Shown piece after piece: positions 16,072 to 24,497 of a stretch of DNA of 64,000 bases. How positions within the stretch are numbered: position 1 is the stretch's first letter; every line of letters starts with the position of its first letter. The notes below the pieces were generated by a model that saw only the letters and a list, made by a program, of their open reading frames with translations, ran no database searches and was not told the DNA's origin. This DNA is from Nocardioides dongkuii (GTDB lineage Bacteria; Actinomycetota; Actinomycetes; Propionibacteriales; Nocardioidaceae): the NCBI RefSeq assembly GCF_014127485.1, contig NZ_CP059903.1:1364001-1428000 (forward strand), written 5' to 3'. A program made the position numbers and the translations under genes.

Positions 16072-17259
16072 ATGTCCCGCGATGGCATCACCCGACGCAC
16101 CCTGCTGGCCGCCTCGGCCGCCGGTGCGACCCTGGCCTCCACTGCCGGCACCCTCGCCGGCACCACCTGGCGCGCCGTCGCCGGGGCGCCCGCGATCCTC
16201 AAGCCGCTGCCACCCGAGTGGTTCGTCGACTTCGGCACGAACGCCGAGATGCGTTGGGAGTCGGTCGACCCGCGCCGCTACCTCACCGCGCCCTCGCACC
16301 TCTTCGTCCGCAACCACACGGTGACCCCGACGATCGACGCGTCGTCGTACCGCCTGCGCATCCTCGGTGACGCGGTGGCGGGGGAGCGCTCGCTGTCGCT
16401 GCGCGACCTGCACCGGTTCCGGCCCGTCGAGGTGACCACCGTGCACGAGTGCACCGGCAACGGGCGCAGCTTCTTCGGCAGCCAGCAGGGCGAGACGGTG
16501 AGCGGCACCGCCTGGACCCTCGGCGCGGTCGGCACCGTCACCTGGCAGGGCGTCCGGCTCGCCGACGTGCTCCGGGCCGCCGGCGTGCGCCGCGACGCGG
16601 TCTCGGTGCAGGCGACCGGGCTCGACCCGTCGTTCGTCTCCGGGGGAGTCGACCACGGGCCGGTGCGGCGGCCGTTCCCGATCGTCAAGGCGTACGACGA
16701 CGCGCTGCTCGCCTGGGGGATGAACGGCCGGCCGCTGCTGCCCGACCACGGCTACCCGCTGCGGCTGGTGCTGCCCGGCTGGGTGGGCATCGCGAGCATC
16801 AAGTGGCTCGGGTCGCTGGAGGTGTCGACGACCGAGCTGACCTCGCCGTGGAACACCAGGTGGTACCGGATGTCCGGGGGCGCCTACCCCGCCGACGCGC
16901 CGCCGCTGACCCTCAACCCGGTGCGCTCGGCGTGGGAGCTGCCGTGGGACGCCACGCTCCCGCGGCGCCGCCGGCTGGAGCTCACGGGGCGGTCCTGGAG
17001 CGGCGCCGGCCCGATCGCACGGGTCGACGTCAGCCTGGACGGCGGCCGCACCTGGTCGCACGCCCGGCTGCGGGACCGCCCGCGCGGGGCGGCGTGGACC
17101 CGCTGGTCGGTGGCGTGGGACCGGCCGACGCCGGGCGCCCACACCCTGCTGGCGCGCGCGACCGACGTGCACGGCCGCACCCAGCCCGACGTCACGCCGT
17201 ACAACTCCCAGGGCTACTTCTTCGACGCGGTGGTGCGGCACCCCGTCACGGTCGCCTAG
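16072..17259 (+). CDS. Tat-exported molybdopterin-dependent oxidoreductase (sulfite oxidase family)
   Basis: A 395-residue enzyme with a twin-arginine signal (GITRRTLLAASAAGATLAS) that would send the folded, cofactor-loaded protein across the membrane. The sulfite-oxidase fold follows: a molybdopterin domain (about 60-270) containing the metal-binding cysteine C127 in VHECTGNGRSFF, the GVRLADVLRAAGV and YDDALLAWGMNGRPLLPDHGYPLRLVLPGWVG motifs, then the C-terminal dimerisation domain (about 280-390) with DVSLDGGRTWSHARL. It belongs to the SoxC/SorA-like group. The substrate is unproved; sulfite or a related reduced compound is the family norm. No cytochrome partner gene is adjacent. Confidence 0.88.
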   Translation: MSRDGITRRTLLAASAAGATLASTAGTLAGTTWRAVAGAPAILKPLPPEWFVDFGTNAEMRWESVDPRRYLTAPSHLFVRNHTVTPTIDASSYRLRILGDAVAGERSLSLRDLHRFRPVEVTTVHECTGNGRSFFGSQQGETVSGTAWTLGAVGTVTWQGVRLADVLRAAGVRRDAVSVQATGLDPSFVSGGVDHGPVRRPFPIVKAYDDALLAWGMNGRPLLPDHGYPLRLVLPGWVGIASIKWLGSLEVSTTELTSPWNTRWYRMSGGAYPADAPPLTLNPVRSAWELPWDATLPRRRRLELTGRSWSGAGPIARVDVSLDGGRTWSHARLRDRPRGAAWTRWSVAWDRPTPGAHTLLARATDVHGRTQPDVTPYNSQGYFFDAVVRHPVTVA

Positions 17260-17273
17260 GGCTCAGGCGGGCC

Positions 17274-17531
17274 TCAGGCGTCGAGGTCCTTCTCGACGAG
17301 CGCCGCGATCGCGTCGACGTCGGCCTGGTCCTCGCCCGAGACCTCGACGGTGTCCCCGCGGCCGGCCCCGAGGGTCATGATCAGCAGGGCCGAGGCGGCG
17401 TCGACGGGCTCGTCTCCCGGGATCCCGATGAGGACCTCGGAGTCGAGCTCGCCGGCCGCCTCGGAGATGATCGCGGCGGGGCGGGCGTGCAGGCCGACGG
17501 CAGAGCCGACGACGACGGACTTGGTGGGCAT
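17274..17531 (-). CDS. ptsH: phosphocarrier protein HPr
   Basis: HPr takes phosphate from Enzyme I and passes it to the EIIA domains of the PTS. The 85-residue protein has the active-site motif GLHARPA (His15) and the SALLIMTLGAGRGD segment around the position of the regulatory serine. The ATG has SD aaggag. It is the last gene of a fruR-fruK-fruA-ptsH order on the minus strand, 33 nt after fruA. It ends 14 nt from the convergent molybdopterin enzyme gene. Confidence 0.96.
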   Translation of the reverse strand: MPTKSVVVGSAVGLHARPAAIISEAAGELDSEVLIGIPGDEPVDAASALLIMTLGAGRGDTVEVSGEDQADVDAIAALVEKDLDA

Positions 17532-17564
17532 GGTGCTCCTTCTGGTGGGGGTCCGGTACGCCGC

Positions 17565-19691
17565 TCAGGCGGCGGCGGTGGTGGAGTCGGTGCTGGCGCG
17601 GGTGGCGGGGTCGGTGGTGGCCGGCTTCCTGCCGATGGACTTCAGGACGATGACGGCGGCGGCGCCGACCAGCACGCCGGCGGCCAGGGAGACGAGGAAC
17701 CACAGGACGCCGTCGACCGCGAACAGCACGAAGATGCCGCCGTGCGGCGCCCGCACGCTGACGTCGAACGCCTGCGAGAGCCCGCCGGTGACCGCGCTGC
17801 CGGCCATGATCGCCGGGATGACGCGCAGCGGGTCGGCCGCGGCGAACGGGATGGCGCCCTCGGTGATGAACGAGGCCCCGAGCAGCCAGCCCGCCTTGCC
17901 GTTCTCGCGCTCGGGCACCGAGAAGAGCCCGGGGCGGAGGACGGTCGCGAGCGCCAGGGCGATCGGCGGGACCATGCCGGCCAGCATCACGGCGGCCATG
18001 ATCCGGAGCTCGGGGGCGTCGGTCGCCAGCGAGGCGCCGCCGACGCCCGCGGCGGCGAAGCTGTAGGCGACCTTGTTGAGCGGGCCGCCCATGTCGAAGG
18101 CCATCATCAGGCCGAGCACGACGCCGAGCAGGATCGCGCTGCTGCCGGACATCGAGCTCAGCCCGTCCTCGAGCTGGCCCATCAGCCAGCTGATCGGCCG
18201 GCCGAGCAGCACCAGCATCAGGCCGCCGGCGAGCACGCTGGCGAGCAGCGGGATGACCAGCACCGGCATCAGGCCGCGGGCCCAGGCCGGGACCTGCCAG
18301 CTCGCGATCCAGTGCGCGATCAGGCCGGCGAGCACGCCGCCCACGATGGCACCGAGGAACCCGGTGGCGGGGTAGGCGCTGCCGCCCTCCGCACCGATGG
18401 TGTTGGCGGCGAGGCCACCCAGCACGAAGCCGGGCGCGATGCCGGGCCGGTCCGCGATCGCGTAGGCGATGTAGCCCGCGAGCGCGGGGATGAAGAAGGC
18501 GAAGGCGGTCTGCCCGATCACCAGGAACAGGGCGCCGATGTAGGCGAGCAGCCCGGACCCGAAGAGCGCGTGGTCCAGGCCCAGCGCGGCGGGGTCGGGG
18601 AGGTCCCACAGGGAGTTGTCGATGACGATCGCCCGGCCGTGGTCGACGATCTCGTAGCCGCCGAGCAGGAAGGCCAGCGCGATCAGCAGGCCGCCGGCCG
18701 CGACGAACGGGATCATGTAGGAGACGCCGGTCATCAGCACCCGGCGGGTGCGTCCGCCCCACGACTCGCCGGCACCGGCGGTCGCGTCGCCGCCGCCGCC
18801 GCTCGAGGAGGAGCCCTCGACGCGCGGGGCGCCGGGGTCGTCGGCGTACCGCAGCGCCTCGGCGATCATCGCGTCGGCGTCGTCGATGGGGCGCTTTACG
18901 CCCGAGGAGACCACCGGCTTGCCGGCGAAGCGGTGCCGGTCGCGGACCCCGACGTCGACGGCGAAGATCACCGCGGCGGCCGCCTCGATGGTGGCCGGCG
19001 CGAGCGGCTTGGCGCCCGCGGACCCCTGGGTCTCGACGGCGAGCTCGACGCCGGCGCGCTCCGCGGCGGCCTCGAGGGCCTCGGCCGCCATGTAGGTGTG
19101 CGCGATGCCGGTCGGGCACGCGGTCACCGCCACCAGCCGGCGCCCCGCCGTGGGCGCGGCGGCCGGGGGAGCGGCGTCCTGCGGGGCGGCCTCCTGCGGC
19201 GCGGACGCGGGTGCGGGAGCCGTCTTCTTCGCCGGGGGCGTGGCGCCGAGGACGTGCGCGACCTCCGCGACGACCTCCTCGACGGTCTCGGCTGCGCGGA
19301 GCGAGTCGGTGAAGGCGGGCTTCACCAGCGCCCGGGCCAGCTTGGTGAGCAGCTGGAGGTGGGTCGCGTCGCCGCCGGCGGGCGCGGTGATGAGGAAGGC
19401 GAGGTCGGCGGGGCCGTCCTTGGCGCCGAAGTCGACGGGCGGGGAGAGCCGCGCGAAGACGAGCGTGGGCTCCTCGACCGCGGCGGTGCGGCAGTGCGGG
19501 ATCGCGATGCCGCCGGGAAGCCCGGTCGGCGCGGTCTCCTCGCGGGCGAGGGCGTCGGCGACGAGCTGCTCGACGTCGCTGGTACGGCCGGCGTCGGCGA
19601 CGACGCCCGCGAGCGCGCGGATGACCGCGTGCTTGTCGGTGCCGAGGTCCGCGTCGAGGCGGACCAGGGCCGTGGTGATCAGGTCGGACAT
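17565..19691 (-). CDS. fruA: fructose-specific PTS permease EIIABC
   Basis: This 708-residue fused transporter imports and phosphorylates fructose to fructose 1-phosphate. Order of domains: EIIA (1-150, phospho-His66 in GGIAIPHCRT), an Ala/Pro linker (151-182), EIIB (183-285, phospho-Cys192 in AVTACPTGIAHTYMAAEAL) and EIIC (about 310-690), which has about ten hydrophobic segments starting VLMTGVSYMIPFVAAGGLLIALAFLLGG. All phosphorylation residues are present. Its ATG directly follows the fruK stop with no gap, and ptsH follows, so the pathway genes are cotranscribed. Its regulator is probably the DeoR-type protein at the head of the operon. Confidence 0.96.
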   Translation of the reverse strand: MSDLITTALVRLDADLGTDKHAVIRALAGVVADAGRTSDVEQLVADALAREETAPTGLPGGIAIPHCRTAAVEEPTLVFARLSPPVDFGAKDGPADLAFLITAPAGGDATHLQLLTKLARALVKPAFTDSLRAAETVEEVVAEVAHVLGATPPAKKTAPAPASAPQEAAPQDAAPPAAAPTAGRRLVAVTACPTGIAHTYMAAEALEAAAERAGVELAVETQGSAGAKPLAPATIEAAAAVIFAVDVGVRDRHRFAGKPVVSSGVKRPIDDADAMIAEALRYADDPGAPRVEGSSSSGGGGDATAGAGESWGGRTRRVLMTGVSYMIPFVAAGGLLIALAFLLGGYEIVDHGRAIVIDNSLWDLPDPAALGLDHALFGSGLLAYIGALFLVIGQTAFAFFIPALAGYIAYAIADRPGIAPGFVLGGLAANTIGAEGGSAYPATGFLGAIVGGVLAGLIAHWIASWQVPAWARGLMPVLVIPLLASVLAGGLMLVLLGRPISWLMGQLEDGLSSMSGSSAILLGVVLGLMMAFDMGGPLNKVAYSFAAAGVGGASLATDAPELRIMAAVMLAGMVPPIALALATVLRPGLFSVPERENGKAGWLLGASFITEGAIPFAAADPLRVIPAIMAGSAVTGGLSQAFDVSVRAPHGGIFVLFAVDGVLWFLVSLAAGVLVGAAAVIVLKSIGRKPATTDPATRASTDSTTAAA

Positions 19692-20651
19692 CTACTCTCC
19701 CGAGACGAGATGGAGTTCGCGGACCGCGACGAGCTCGTCGCGGACCTGCGTGGGCTGGGGGATGGTCGTTCCGGGGAGGCCGGCGGCGGCGCTGCCGTAG
19801 GCGACCGCGAGGGCGAGGCGGCGGGCGGGGGGGAGGCGGCGGATCTCCCCCAGGAGGTAGCCGAAGAGGCTGGAGTCACCCGCTCCGACGGTGCTGACCA
19901 CCTCGGTCGGCGGCGGGGTCGCGTGCCAGGCGCCGTCGCGGGTGACCAGGACGGCGCCGTGGGCGCCCAGGGTCGCCAGCACGGTCTCGACGCCCCGCTC
20001 GACCAGCGTCGCCGCCGCCGAGGCCGCGGCGGCCGGGTCGGACTCGAGCAGGTCGGCGTCGCCGCCGGTGAAGGAGGCGAGCTCCTCGCCGTTGGGCTTC
20101 ATCAGGTGGGGCGCGGCGTCCCCGAGCCGCTCGACCAGCGCGCGCAGCGGGGCGTCGCTGGTGTCGACGGCCAGGCGGGCGCCGGTGTCGCGCAGGGCGG
20201 CGACCAGGTCGGCGTACCACCCGACCGGCGCGCCGGGGGGCAGCGAGCCGGCGAGCACGACCCAGTCCGCCGAGGCCGCGCGGCGGCGCAGGGACGCCGT
20301 CAGCTCGCGCAGGACCTCGGGGGTCACGGTCGGGCCGGGGGAGTTGAGCTTGGTGGTCGTGCCGTCGGGCTCGGAGATGGTGATGTTGACCCGCAGGACG
20401 CCGTCGGTGGGCACGGGCCGGCAGTCGATGCCGGCGGAGAGCAGCTCGAGGACGTAGGGGTCGTCCTTGGCCGCGGGCAGCACCGCGATCGAGGGGATCC
20501 CGGCGGCGACGGAGGCGCGCGAGATGTTCACGCCCTTGCCGCCGGCCTGGGAGAGCACCGACTCCGCCCGCAGCACCGCCCCGCGCTCCAGGGGGCCGCC
20601 GAGGGTGACGGTGCGGTCGTGGCTGGGGTTCGGGGTCAGCGTGACGATCAT
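19692..20651 (-). CDS. fruK: 1-phosphofructokinase
   Basis: FruK converts fructose 1-phosphate, the PTS product, to fructose 1,6-bisphosphate. The 319-residue PfkB-family protein opens MIVTLTPNPSHDRTVTL. It shows the sugar-binding GGKGVNISRA motif and, near the C-terminus, the ATP/catalytic motif STVGAGDSSLFGYL with GAGD (the catalytic Asp). The ATG overlaps the stop of the upstream regulator by 4 nt, and the stop codon abuts the fruA start. Confidence 0.95.
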   Translation of the reverse strand: MIVTLTPNPSHDRTVTLGGPLERGAVLRAESVLSQAGGKGVNISRASVAAGIPSIAVLPAAKDDPYVLELLSAGIDCRPVPTDGVLRVNITISEPDGTTTKLNSPGPTVTPEVLRELTASLRRRAASADWVVLAGSLPPGAPVGWYADLVAALRDTGARLAVDTSDAPLRALVERLGDAAPHLMKPNGEELASFTGGDADLLESDPAAAASAAATLVERGVETVLATLGAHGAVLVTRDGAWHATPPPTEVVSTVGAGDSSLFGYLLGEIRRLPPARRLALAVAYGSAAAGLPGTTIPQPTQVRDELVAVRELHLVSGE

Positions 20652-21415
20652 GCGGACACGACCTCCACGCCGGCGTCGACGAGCTCCTGCTCGTCGTCGG
20701 CGTCGATGCCGGTGTCGGTCACCAGGACATCGACCTCGGCGAGGGAGGCGAAGCGGACCGGGGACTCCACGCCGACCTTGCTCGCGTCGGCGAGCACGAC
20801 GACCTGCCGGGCGCTGTGCACCATGGCGCGCTTGACCGCGGCCTCGTCGGGGTCGGGCGTGGAGAGCCCGTGCTCGGTGGTCACGCCGTTGGTGCCCAGG
20901 AAGACGACGTCGGCGCGCAGCCGCTCGAGGGCCGCGACGGTGTCGGCCCCGACGGCGGCCTGGGTGGTGGAGCGGACCCGCCCCGGCAGCAGGTGCAGCT
21001 CGACCTGCGCGTGGGAGGCGAGTCGCGCCGCGATGGGGACCGCGTGGGTGAGGACGACGAGGCGGTGGTCGCGGGGGAGCATGCTCGCGAACCGGTTGGT
21101 CGTGGAGCCGGCGTCGAGCAGCACCGTCGAACCGGCGGGCGGCAGCAGGTCGAGCGCGGCCTTGGCGATCCGCTCCTTCTGCGGCGTGTTCGCCTGGTCG
21201 CGCTCCAGCAGCCCGGACTCGATCACCGCGAGGGTGCTGGCGGGGACGGCGCCGCCGTGCACGCGGCGTACCAGGCCCATCCGCTCGAGGGCGGAGAGGT
21301 CGCGGCGGACGGTCTCGGTCGTGACGTCGTAGCGCTCGGAGAGCGCGTTGACCGACAGCCGTCCGCGCTCGGCCACGAGCTGGGCCATCGCCTGCTGGCG
21401 CTCCTCGGCGTACAT
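20648..21415 (-). CDS. fruR: DeoR family transcriptional regulator (FruR-like)
   Basis: A 255-residue repressor with an N-terminal winged helix-turn-helix (residues 3-57, RQQAMAQLVAERGRLSVNALSERYDVTTETVRRDLSAL, then the DeoR hallmark LVRRVHGGAV) and a C-terminal sugar-phosphate sensor domain containing LLDAGSTTNRFA and FLGTNGVTTEHGLSTPD. Fructose phosphates are the likely effectors, inferred from the operon. SD gggagagg precedes the ATG. It is divergent from ptsI, with a 93-nt control region between them, and probably controls both sides. Confidence 0.9.
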   Translation of the reverse strand: MYAEERQQAMAQLVAERGRLSVNALSERYDVTTETVRRDLSALERMGLVRRVHGGAVPASTLAVIESGLLERDQANTPQKERIAKAALDLLPPAGSTVLLDAGSTTNRFASMLPRDHRLVVLTHAVPIAARLASHAQVELHLLPGRVRSTTQAAVGADTVAALERLRADVVFLGTNGVTTEHGLSTPDPDEAAVKRAMVHSARQVVVLADASKVGVESPVRFASLAEVDVLVTDTGIDADDEQELVDAGVEVVSA

Positions 21416-21508
21416 TGGTCGCCACCTCTCCCGAGCAATTCTGTGTATCTGTTGTTTTAGCCCCGTTTGTGTTGACTGTCAAGGCGGCCCGGGCGTTTAC
21501 TGGGGAGC
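21416..21508. promoter_or_regulatory. fruR / ptsI divergent control region with possible DeoR-type operator
   Basis: For ptsI, TTGACT (21472-21477) and TTTACT (21496-21501) stand 18 nt apart, the latter 7 nt before the ATG. The centre is unusually A/T-rich, with tctgtgtat at 21440-21448 and related TGTT/TGTG repeats. The nonamer recurs inverted at the mannitol PTS promoter. A role as FruR operator is inferred. Confidence 0.5.
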
Positions 21509-23212
21509 ATGGTCATTGGCACCCACGATGCGTCGAGCACCTCCGCAGCCGTCCTGACCGGCACGCCGGTCGTCCCCGGCGTGGCCTTCGGGCCCGCGCT
21601 CCTCGCCCGGGCCGAGGTCTCGCCCGCCGCCGTCGAGGCCTTCGGCGACGGGTCGTACGCCGACGCGGAGGCCGCGCTCGCGGCGTACGACGAGGCGGTG
21701 GCCGCGGTCGCCGACGAGTTCGTCCGCAAGGCCGAGAAGGCCTCCGGCGCCGCCGCCGAGGTGCTCACCGCCAGCGCCGGGCTGGCGCGCGACAAGGGCC
21801 TGCGCGGGGCGGTCCGCAAGCACCTCCGGTCGGGCGACGGCGTCCTCGCCGCGGTGCGGGCGGGCGTCGAGCAGTTCGTCGGGGTGTTCACCGGCATGGG
21901 CGGCCTGATGGCCGAGCGGGTCACCGACCTGCGCGACATCGAGCGCCGGGTCACGGCGTACCTCGTCGGCGAGCCGGCGCCCGGCGTCCCGACCCCCGAG
22001 GAGCCCTCGGTGCTGGTCGCCGAGGACCTCGCGCCGTCCGACACCGCGGGCCTCGACCCGGCGCTGGTGCTCGCGCTGGTCACCGAGCGCGGCGGCCCGA
22101 CCAGCCACACCGCGATCATCGCCCGGCAGCTCGGGATCCCCTGCGTGGTCGGCGTCGGCGGCGCGATGGAGCTGGCCGGCGGCACCGTGCTGCTCGTCGA
22201 CGGCACCGCCGGCACCGTGGAGACCGGGGCCGACCCGGCCGAGGCCGAGCGGAAGGTGGTCTCGGACCAGGAGACGCGGGCCGCCCTCTCCGAGTGGACC
22301 GGCCCGGGCCGGACCGCCGACGGCACCGCCGTGAAGGTGCTCGCCAACGTCGCCGACGGGGAGTCCGCGGCGCAGGCCGCCGACGGCCCGGTCGAGGGGG
22401 TCGGCCTGTTCCGCACCGAGCTGTGTTTCCTGGACCGCCAGGACGAGCCGAGCGCCGAGGAGCAGGCGGAGATCTACGCGCGGGTGCTGCAGCCCTTCCA
22501 GGGGCGGTACGTCGTGGTCCGCACGCTCGACGCCGGCTCCGACAAGCCGGTGGCGTTCGCGACCATGCAGGGCGAGGAGAACCCCGCCCTCGGCGTCCGC
22601 GGCCTGCGGCTCTCCTTCGACAACCCGGGGCTGCTCGACCGCCAGCTCGACGGCATCGCGGCGGCCGCGGCCTCGACCGGCACCGAGACCTGGGTGATGG
22701 CGCCGATGGTCGCCACCGTCGCCGAGGCGAGCGAGTTCGCCGAGAAGGTGCGCTCGCGCGGGCTCAAGGCCGGCGTGATGGTGGAGGTCCCGTCGGCCGC
22801 GCTGCTCGCGCACCGGATGCTGGAGGCGGTCGACTTCCTCTCCATCGGCACCAACGACCTCACCCAGTACGCCATGGCCGCCGACCGGATGGCCACCGAC
22901 CTCGCCCACCTCACCGACCCGTGGCAGCCCGCCGTGCTGCAGCTGATCGCGATCACCGCCCACGCCGGGCAGCAGGCCGGCAAGCCGGTCGGCGTCTGCG
23001 GCGAGGCGGCCGCCGACCCGCTGCTCGCCTGCGCGCTCGTCGGCATGGGCATCACGTCGCTCTCGATGGCCGCCGCCGCCGTACGCCCCGTCGGCGCGCG
23101 GCTCGCCTCGGTCTCGATGGCGGTGTGCGAGGAGGTCGCCGAGGCCGCGCTCTCCGCCGCCGACCCGATGGCCGCCCGCGCCGCCGTGCTGGAGGTGCTG
23201 GACCGGGGCTGA
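21509..23212 (+). CDS. ptsI: phosphoenolpyruvate-protein phosphotransferase (PTS Enzyme I)
   Basis: Enzyme I starts the PTS chain by moving phosphate from PEP to HPr. The 567-residue protein has the HPr-binding/phospho-His region (1-225, with His200 in GGPTSHTAIIARQLGIPCVVG) and the PEP-binding barrel (about 260-560). That barrel contains GVGLFRTELCFLDR, TLDAGSDKPV, the FLSIGTNDLTQYAMA motif and the catalytic-cysteine segment VGVCGEAAADP. It stands divergent from the fruR-fruK-fruA-ptsH operon and supplies both that system and the separate mannitol-type transporter at 37-39 kb. Confidence 0.96.
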   Translation: MVIGTHDASSTSAAVLTGTPVVPGVAFGPALLARAEVSPAAVEAFGDGSYADAEAALAAYDEAVAAVADEFVRKAEKASGAAAEVLTASAGLARDKGLRGAVRKHLRSGDGVLAAVRAGVEQFVGVFTGMGGLMAERVTDLRDIERRVTAYLVGEPAPGVPTPEEPSVLVAEDLAPSDTAGLDPALVLALVTERGGPTSHTAIIARQLGIPCVVGVGGAMELAGGTVLLVDGTAGTVETGADPAEAERKVVSDQETRAALSEWTGPGRTADGTAVKVLANVADGESAAQAADGPVEGVGLFRTELCFLDRQDEPSAEEQAEIYARVLQPFQGRYVVVRTLDAGSDKPVAFATMQGEENPALGVRGLRLSFDNPGLLDRQLDGIAAAAASTGTETWVMAPMVATVAEASEFAEKVRSRGLKAGVMVEVPSAALLAHRMLEAVDFLSIGTNDLTQYAMAADRMATDLAHLTDPWQPAVLQLIAITAHAGQQAGKPVGVCGEAAADPLLACALVGMGITSLSMAAAAVRPVGARLASVSMAVCEEVAEAALSAADPMAARAAVLEVLDRG

Positions 23213-23229
23213 GCCCGGCCCGGTCCTGC

Positions 23230-23278
23230 GGGACGTCATACGAGTCGGCGGCGATAGCGACCACGTCGTATGACGTCC
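23230..23278. repeat. palindromic interspersed element, copy A
   Basis: Arms ggacgtcatacga (23231-23243) and tcgtatgacgtcc (23266-23278) are a perfect 13-bp inverted repeat around a 22-nt loop containing gcggcgatagcgacca. The copy lies between ptsI and the DUF559 gene. Two related copies lie at the other end of that gene. Confidence 0.85.
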
Positions 23279-23400
23279 GCTCGCCGCAGGCGCGACCGGT
23301 CGGGCCGGAAACTGCGCACAGGCGCGTCCCGAGCCACGCCTGTCCACCGGTGGGACCTCGTGGCGACCGCGCAGGGGGTCCGGCCGCCGAGGGTCGTCGC

Positions 23401-24381
23401 ATGCACCTCTCCGCAGCGATCCCGACCGATCTCGCCCCCTCGTCGCGCCGTTCCCTCCGCCGCCGGCTGGTCGCCCGGGCCGCGAGCGCGCAGGACGGCG
23501 TCGTGTCCCGTCGCCAGGTCTACGCCCTCGGCGTCACCCGTGCGGAGGTCCGGGCCGAGGTCGCGGCCGAGCGGTGGCAGCGCATCGGGGTGCACTGCGT
23601 CGCGACCACCACGGGGCGGCTGTCGGTGCCCGCTCGGCACTGGGTCGCCGTGCTCGAGGCCGGTCCACGCGCGGTGATCGACGGTGAGTCGGCGCTCGTG
23701 CTCGCCGGCCTCGAGCACTTCACCGTCGACAAGATCCGGGTCAGCGTCCCGCGCGGCGCCCGCATCCGGCACCGGCCGTCGTTGATCGACATCCGGCAGA
23801 CGCGCAGGTGGTCGGCCGACGACCTCGAACCCGGTCCCGGACCGCCCCGGGTGCGGGTGGCGGTGGCCGCGGTGCGCGCCGCGCTCTGGGCGCGGTCCGA
23901 CCGACAGGCGGTGCTCCTGCTGACCATGACCGTCCAGCAGGGACTGGCCACGGTCGAGGCGATCGCCGCCGAGATGCTCCGGGTCCGGCGCGACCGCCGC
24001 CGCGCCCTGATCCACCAGACCCTGATCGACCTGCACGGCGGGGTCGGCTCGCTCGCCGAGCTCGACGTGCTCCGCGGCTGCCGCGAGCGCGGCATGCCCG
24101 AGCCCGACGTGCAGGCGGTGCGTCGGACCCCGAACGGCACCTACTACCTGGACTTCCGCTGGAGCCGGTGGCGGGTCGCGCTCGAGGTCGACGGCATCCA
24201 GCACGCGTGGGCGCAGCACGTGGTGGGCGACGCGCTCCGCCACAACTCGATCGCCCTCGACGGCGACACGGTGCTGCGGCTGCCCGTGCTGGGCCTGCGG
24301 GTCTGCCCCGACGAGTTCTTCGACCAGGTCCTCACCGCGCTCCGCCGCGCCGGCTGGACCGGCCTCGCCCGGCCGGCGTGA
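23401..24381 (+). CDS. DUF559 (VSR-like) endonuclease-domain protein with AbiEi-like N-terminus
   Basis: A 326-residue protein. The N-terminal about 75 residues (DGVVSRRQVYALGVTRAEVRAEVAAERWQRIGVHC) resemble the winged-helix start of AbiEi-type antitoxins. The C-terminal about 100 residues (about 225-320) match the DUF559 nuclease fold: YYLDFRWSRWRVALEVDGIQHAW carries the D-x-E-x-D pattern typical of Vsr/PD-(D/E)xK enzymes, and it ends LPVLGLRVCPDEFFDQVLTALRRAG. Such genes are common and multi-copy in Nocardioides-type genomes; their role is unknown, with DNA repair, mobile-element or defence links all possible. It is flanked on both sides by copies of one palindromic repeat. Confidence 0.75.
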   Translation: MHLSAAIPTDLAPSSRRSLRRRLVARAASAQDGVVSRRQVYALGVTRAEVRAEVAAERWQRIGVHCVATTTGRLSVPARHWVAVLEAGPRAVIDGESALVLAGLEHFTVDKIRVSVPRGARIRHRPSLIDIRQTRRWSADDLEPGPGPPRVRVAVAAVRAALWARSDRQAVLLLTMTVQQGLATVEAIAAEMLRVRRDRRRALIHQTLIDLHGGVGSLAELDVLRGCRERGMPEPDVQAVRRTPNGTYYLDFRWSRWRVALEVDGIQHAWAQHVVGDALRHNSIALDGDTVLRLPVLGLRVCPDEFFDQVLTALRRAGWTGLARPA

Positions 24382-24426
24382 CGTCGTACGACGTGGTCGC
24401 CGTGGCGACCGCCTCGCATGACGTCC
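24379..24426. repeat. palindromic interspersed element, copy B (inverted)
   Basis: Reverse orientation relative to copies A and C. On the minus strand it begins ggacgtcatgcga, and it shares cgaccacgtcgta with copy A. It begins at the TGA stop of the DUF559 gene, so the stop codon is part of the element. Confidence 0.75.
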
Positions 24427-24429
24427 GGC

Positions 24430-24479
24430 GGGACGTCATGCGAACCGGCGGCGATAGCGACCAGGACGTATGACGTCCC
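24430..24479. repeat. palindromic interspersed element, copy C
   Basis: Same orientation as copy A and sharing with it the block cggcggcgatagcgacca. The ends ggacgtcatgcga and cgtatgacgtcc form an imperfect inverted repeat. With copy B it makes a head-to-head pair in the gap between two convergent genes. Confidence 0.85.
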
Positions 24480-24497
24480 GGGCACGGCGGCGGGCGC

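Noticed and set aside
16449..21332. 1,627-residue plus-strand open frame across the PTS genes
   Set aside because: The minus strand carries ptsH, fruA, fruK and fruR with all active-site motifs. The plus frame has no domain and is an artefact of high GC.
23401..24381. Toxin-antitoxin or abortive-infection system
   Set aside because: The N-terminus is AbiEi-like, but no AbiEii-type nucleotidyltransferase gene is adjacent, so a complete system is not supported.
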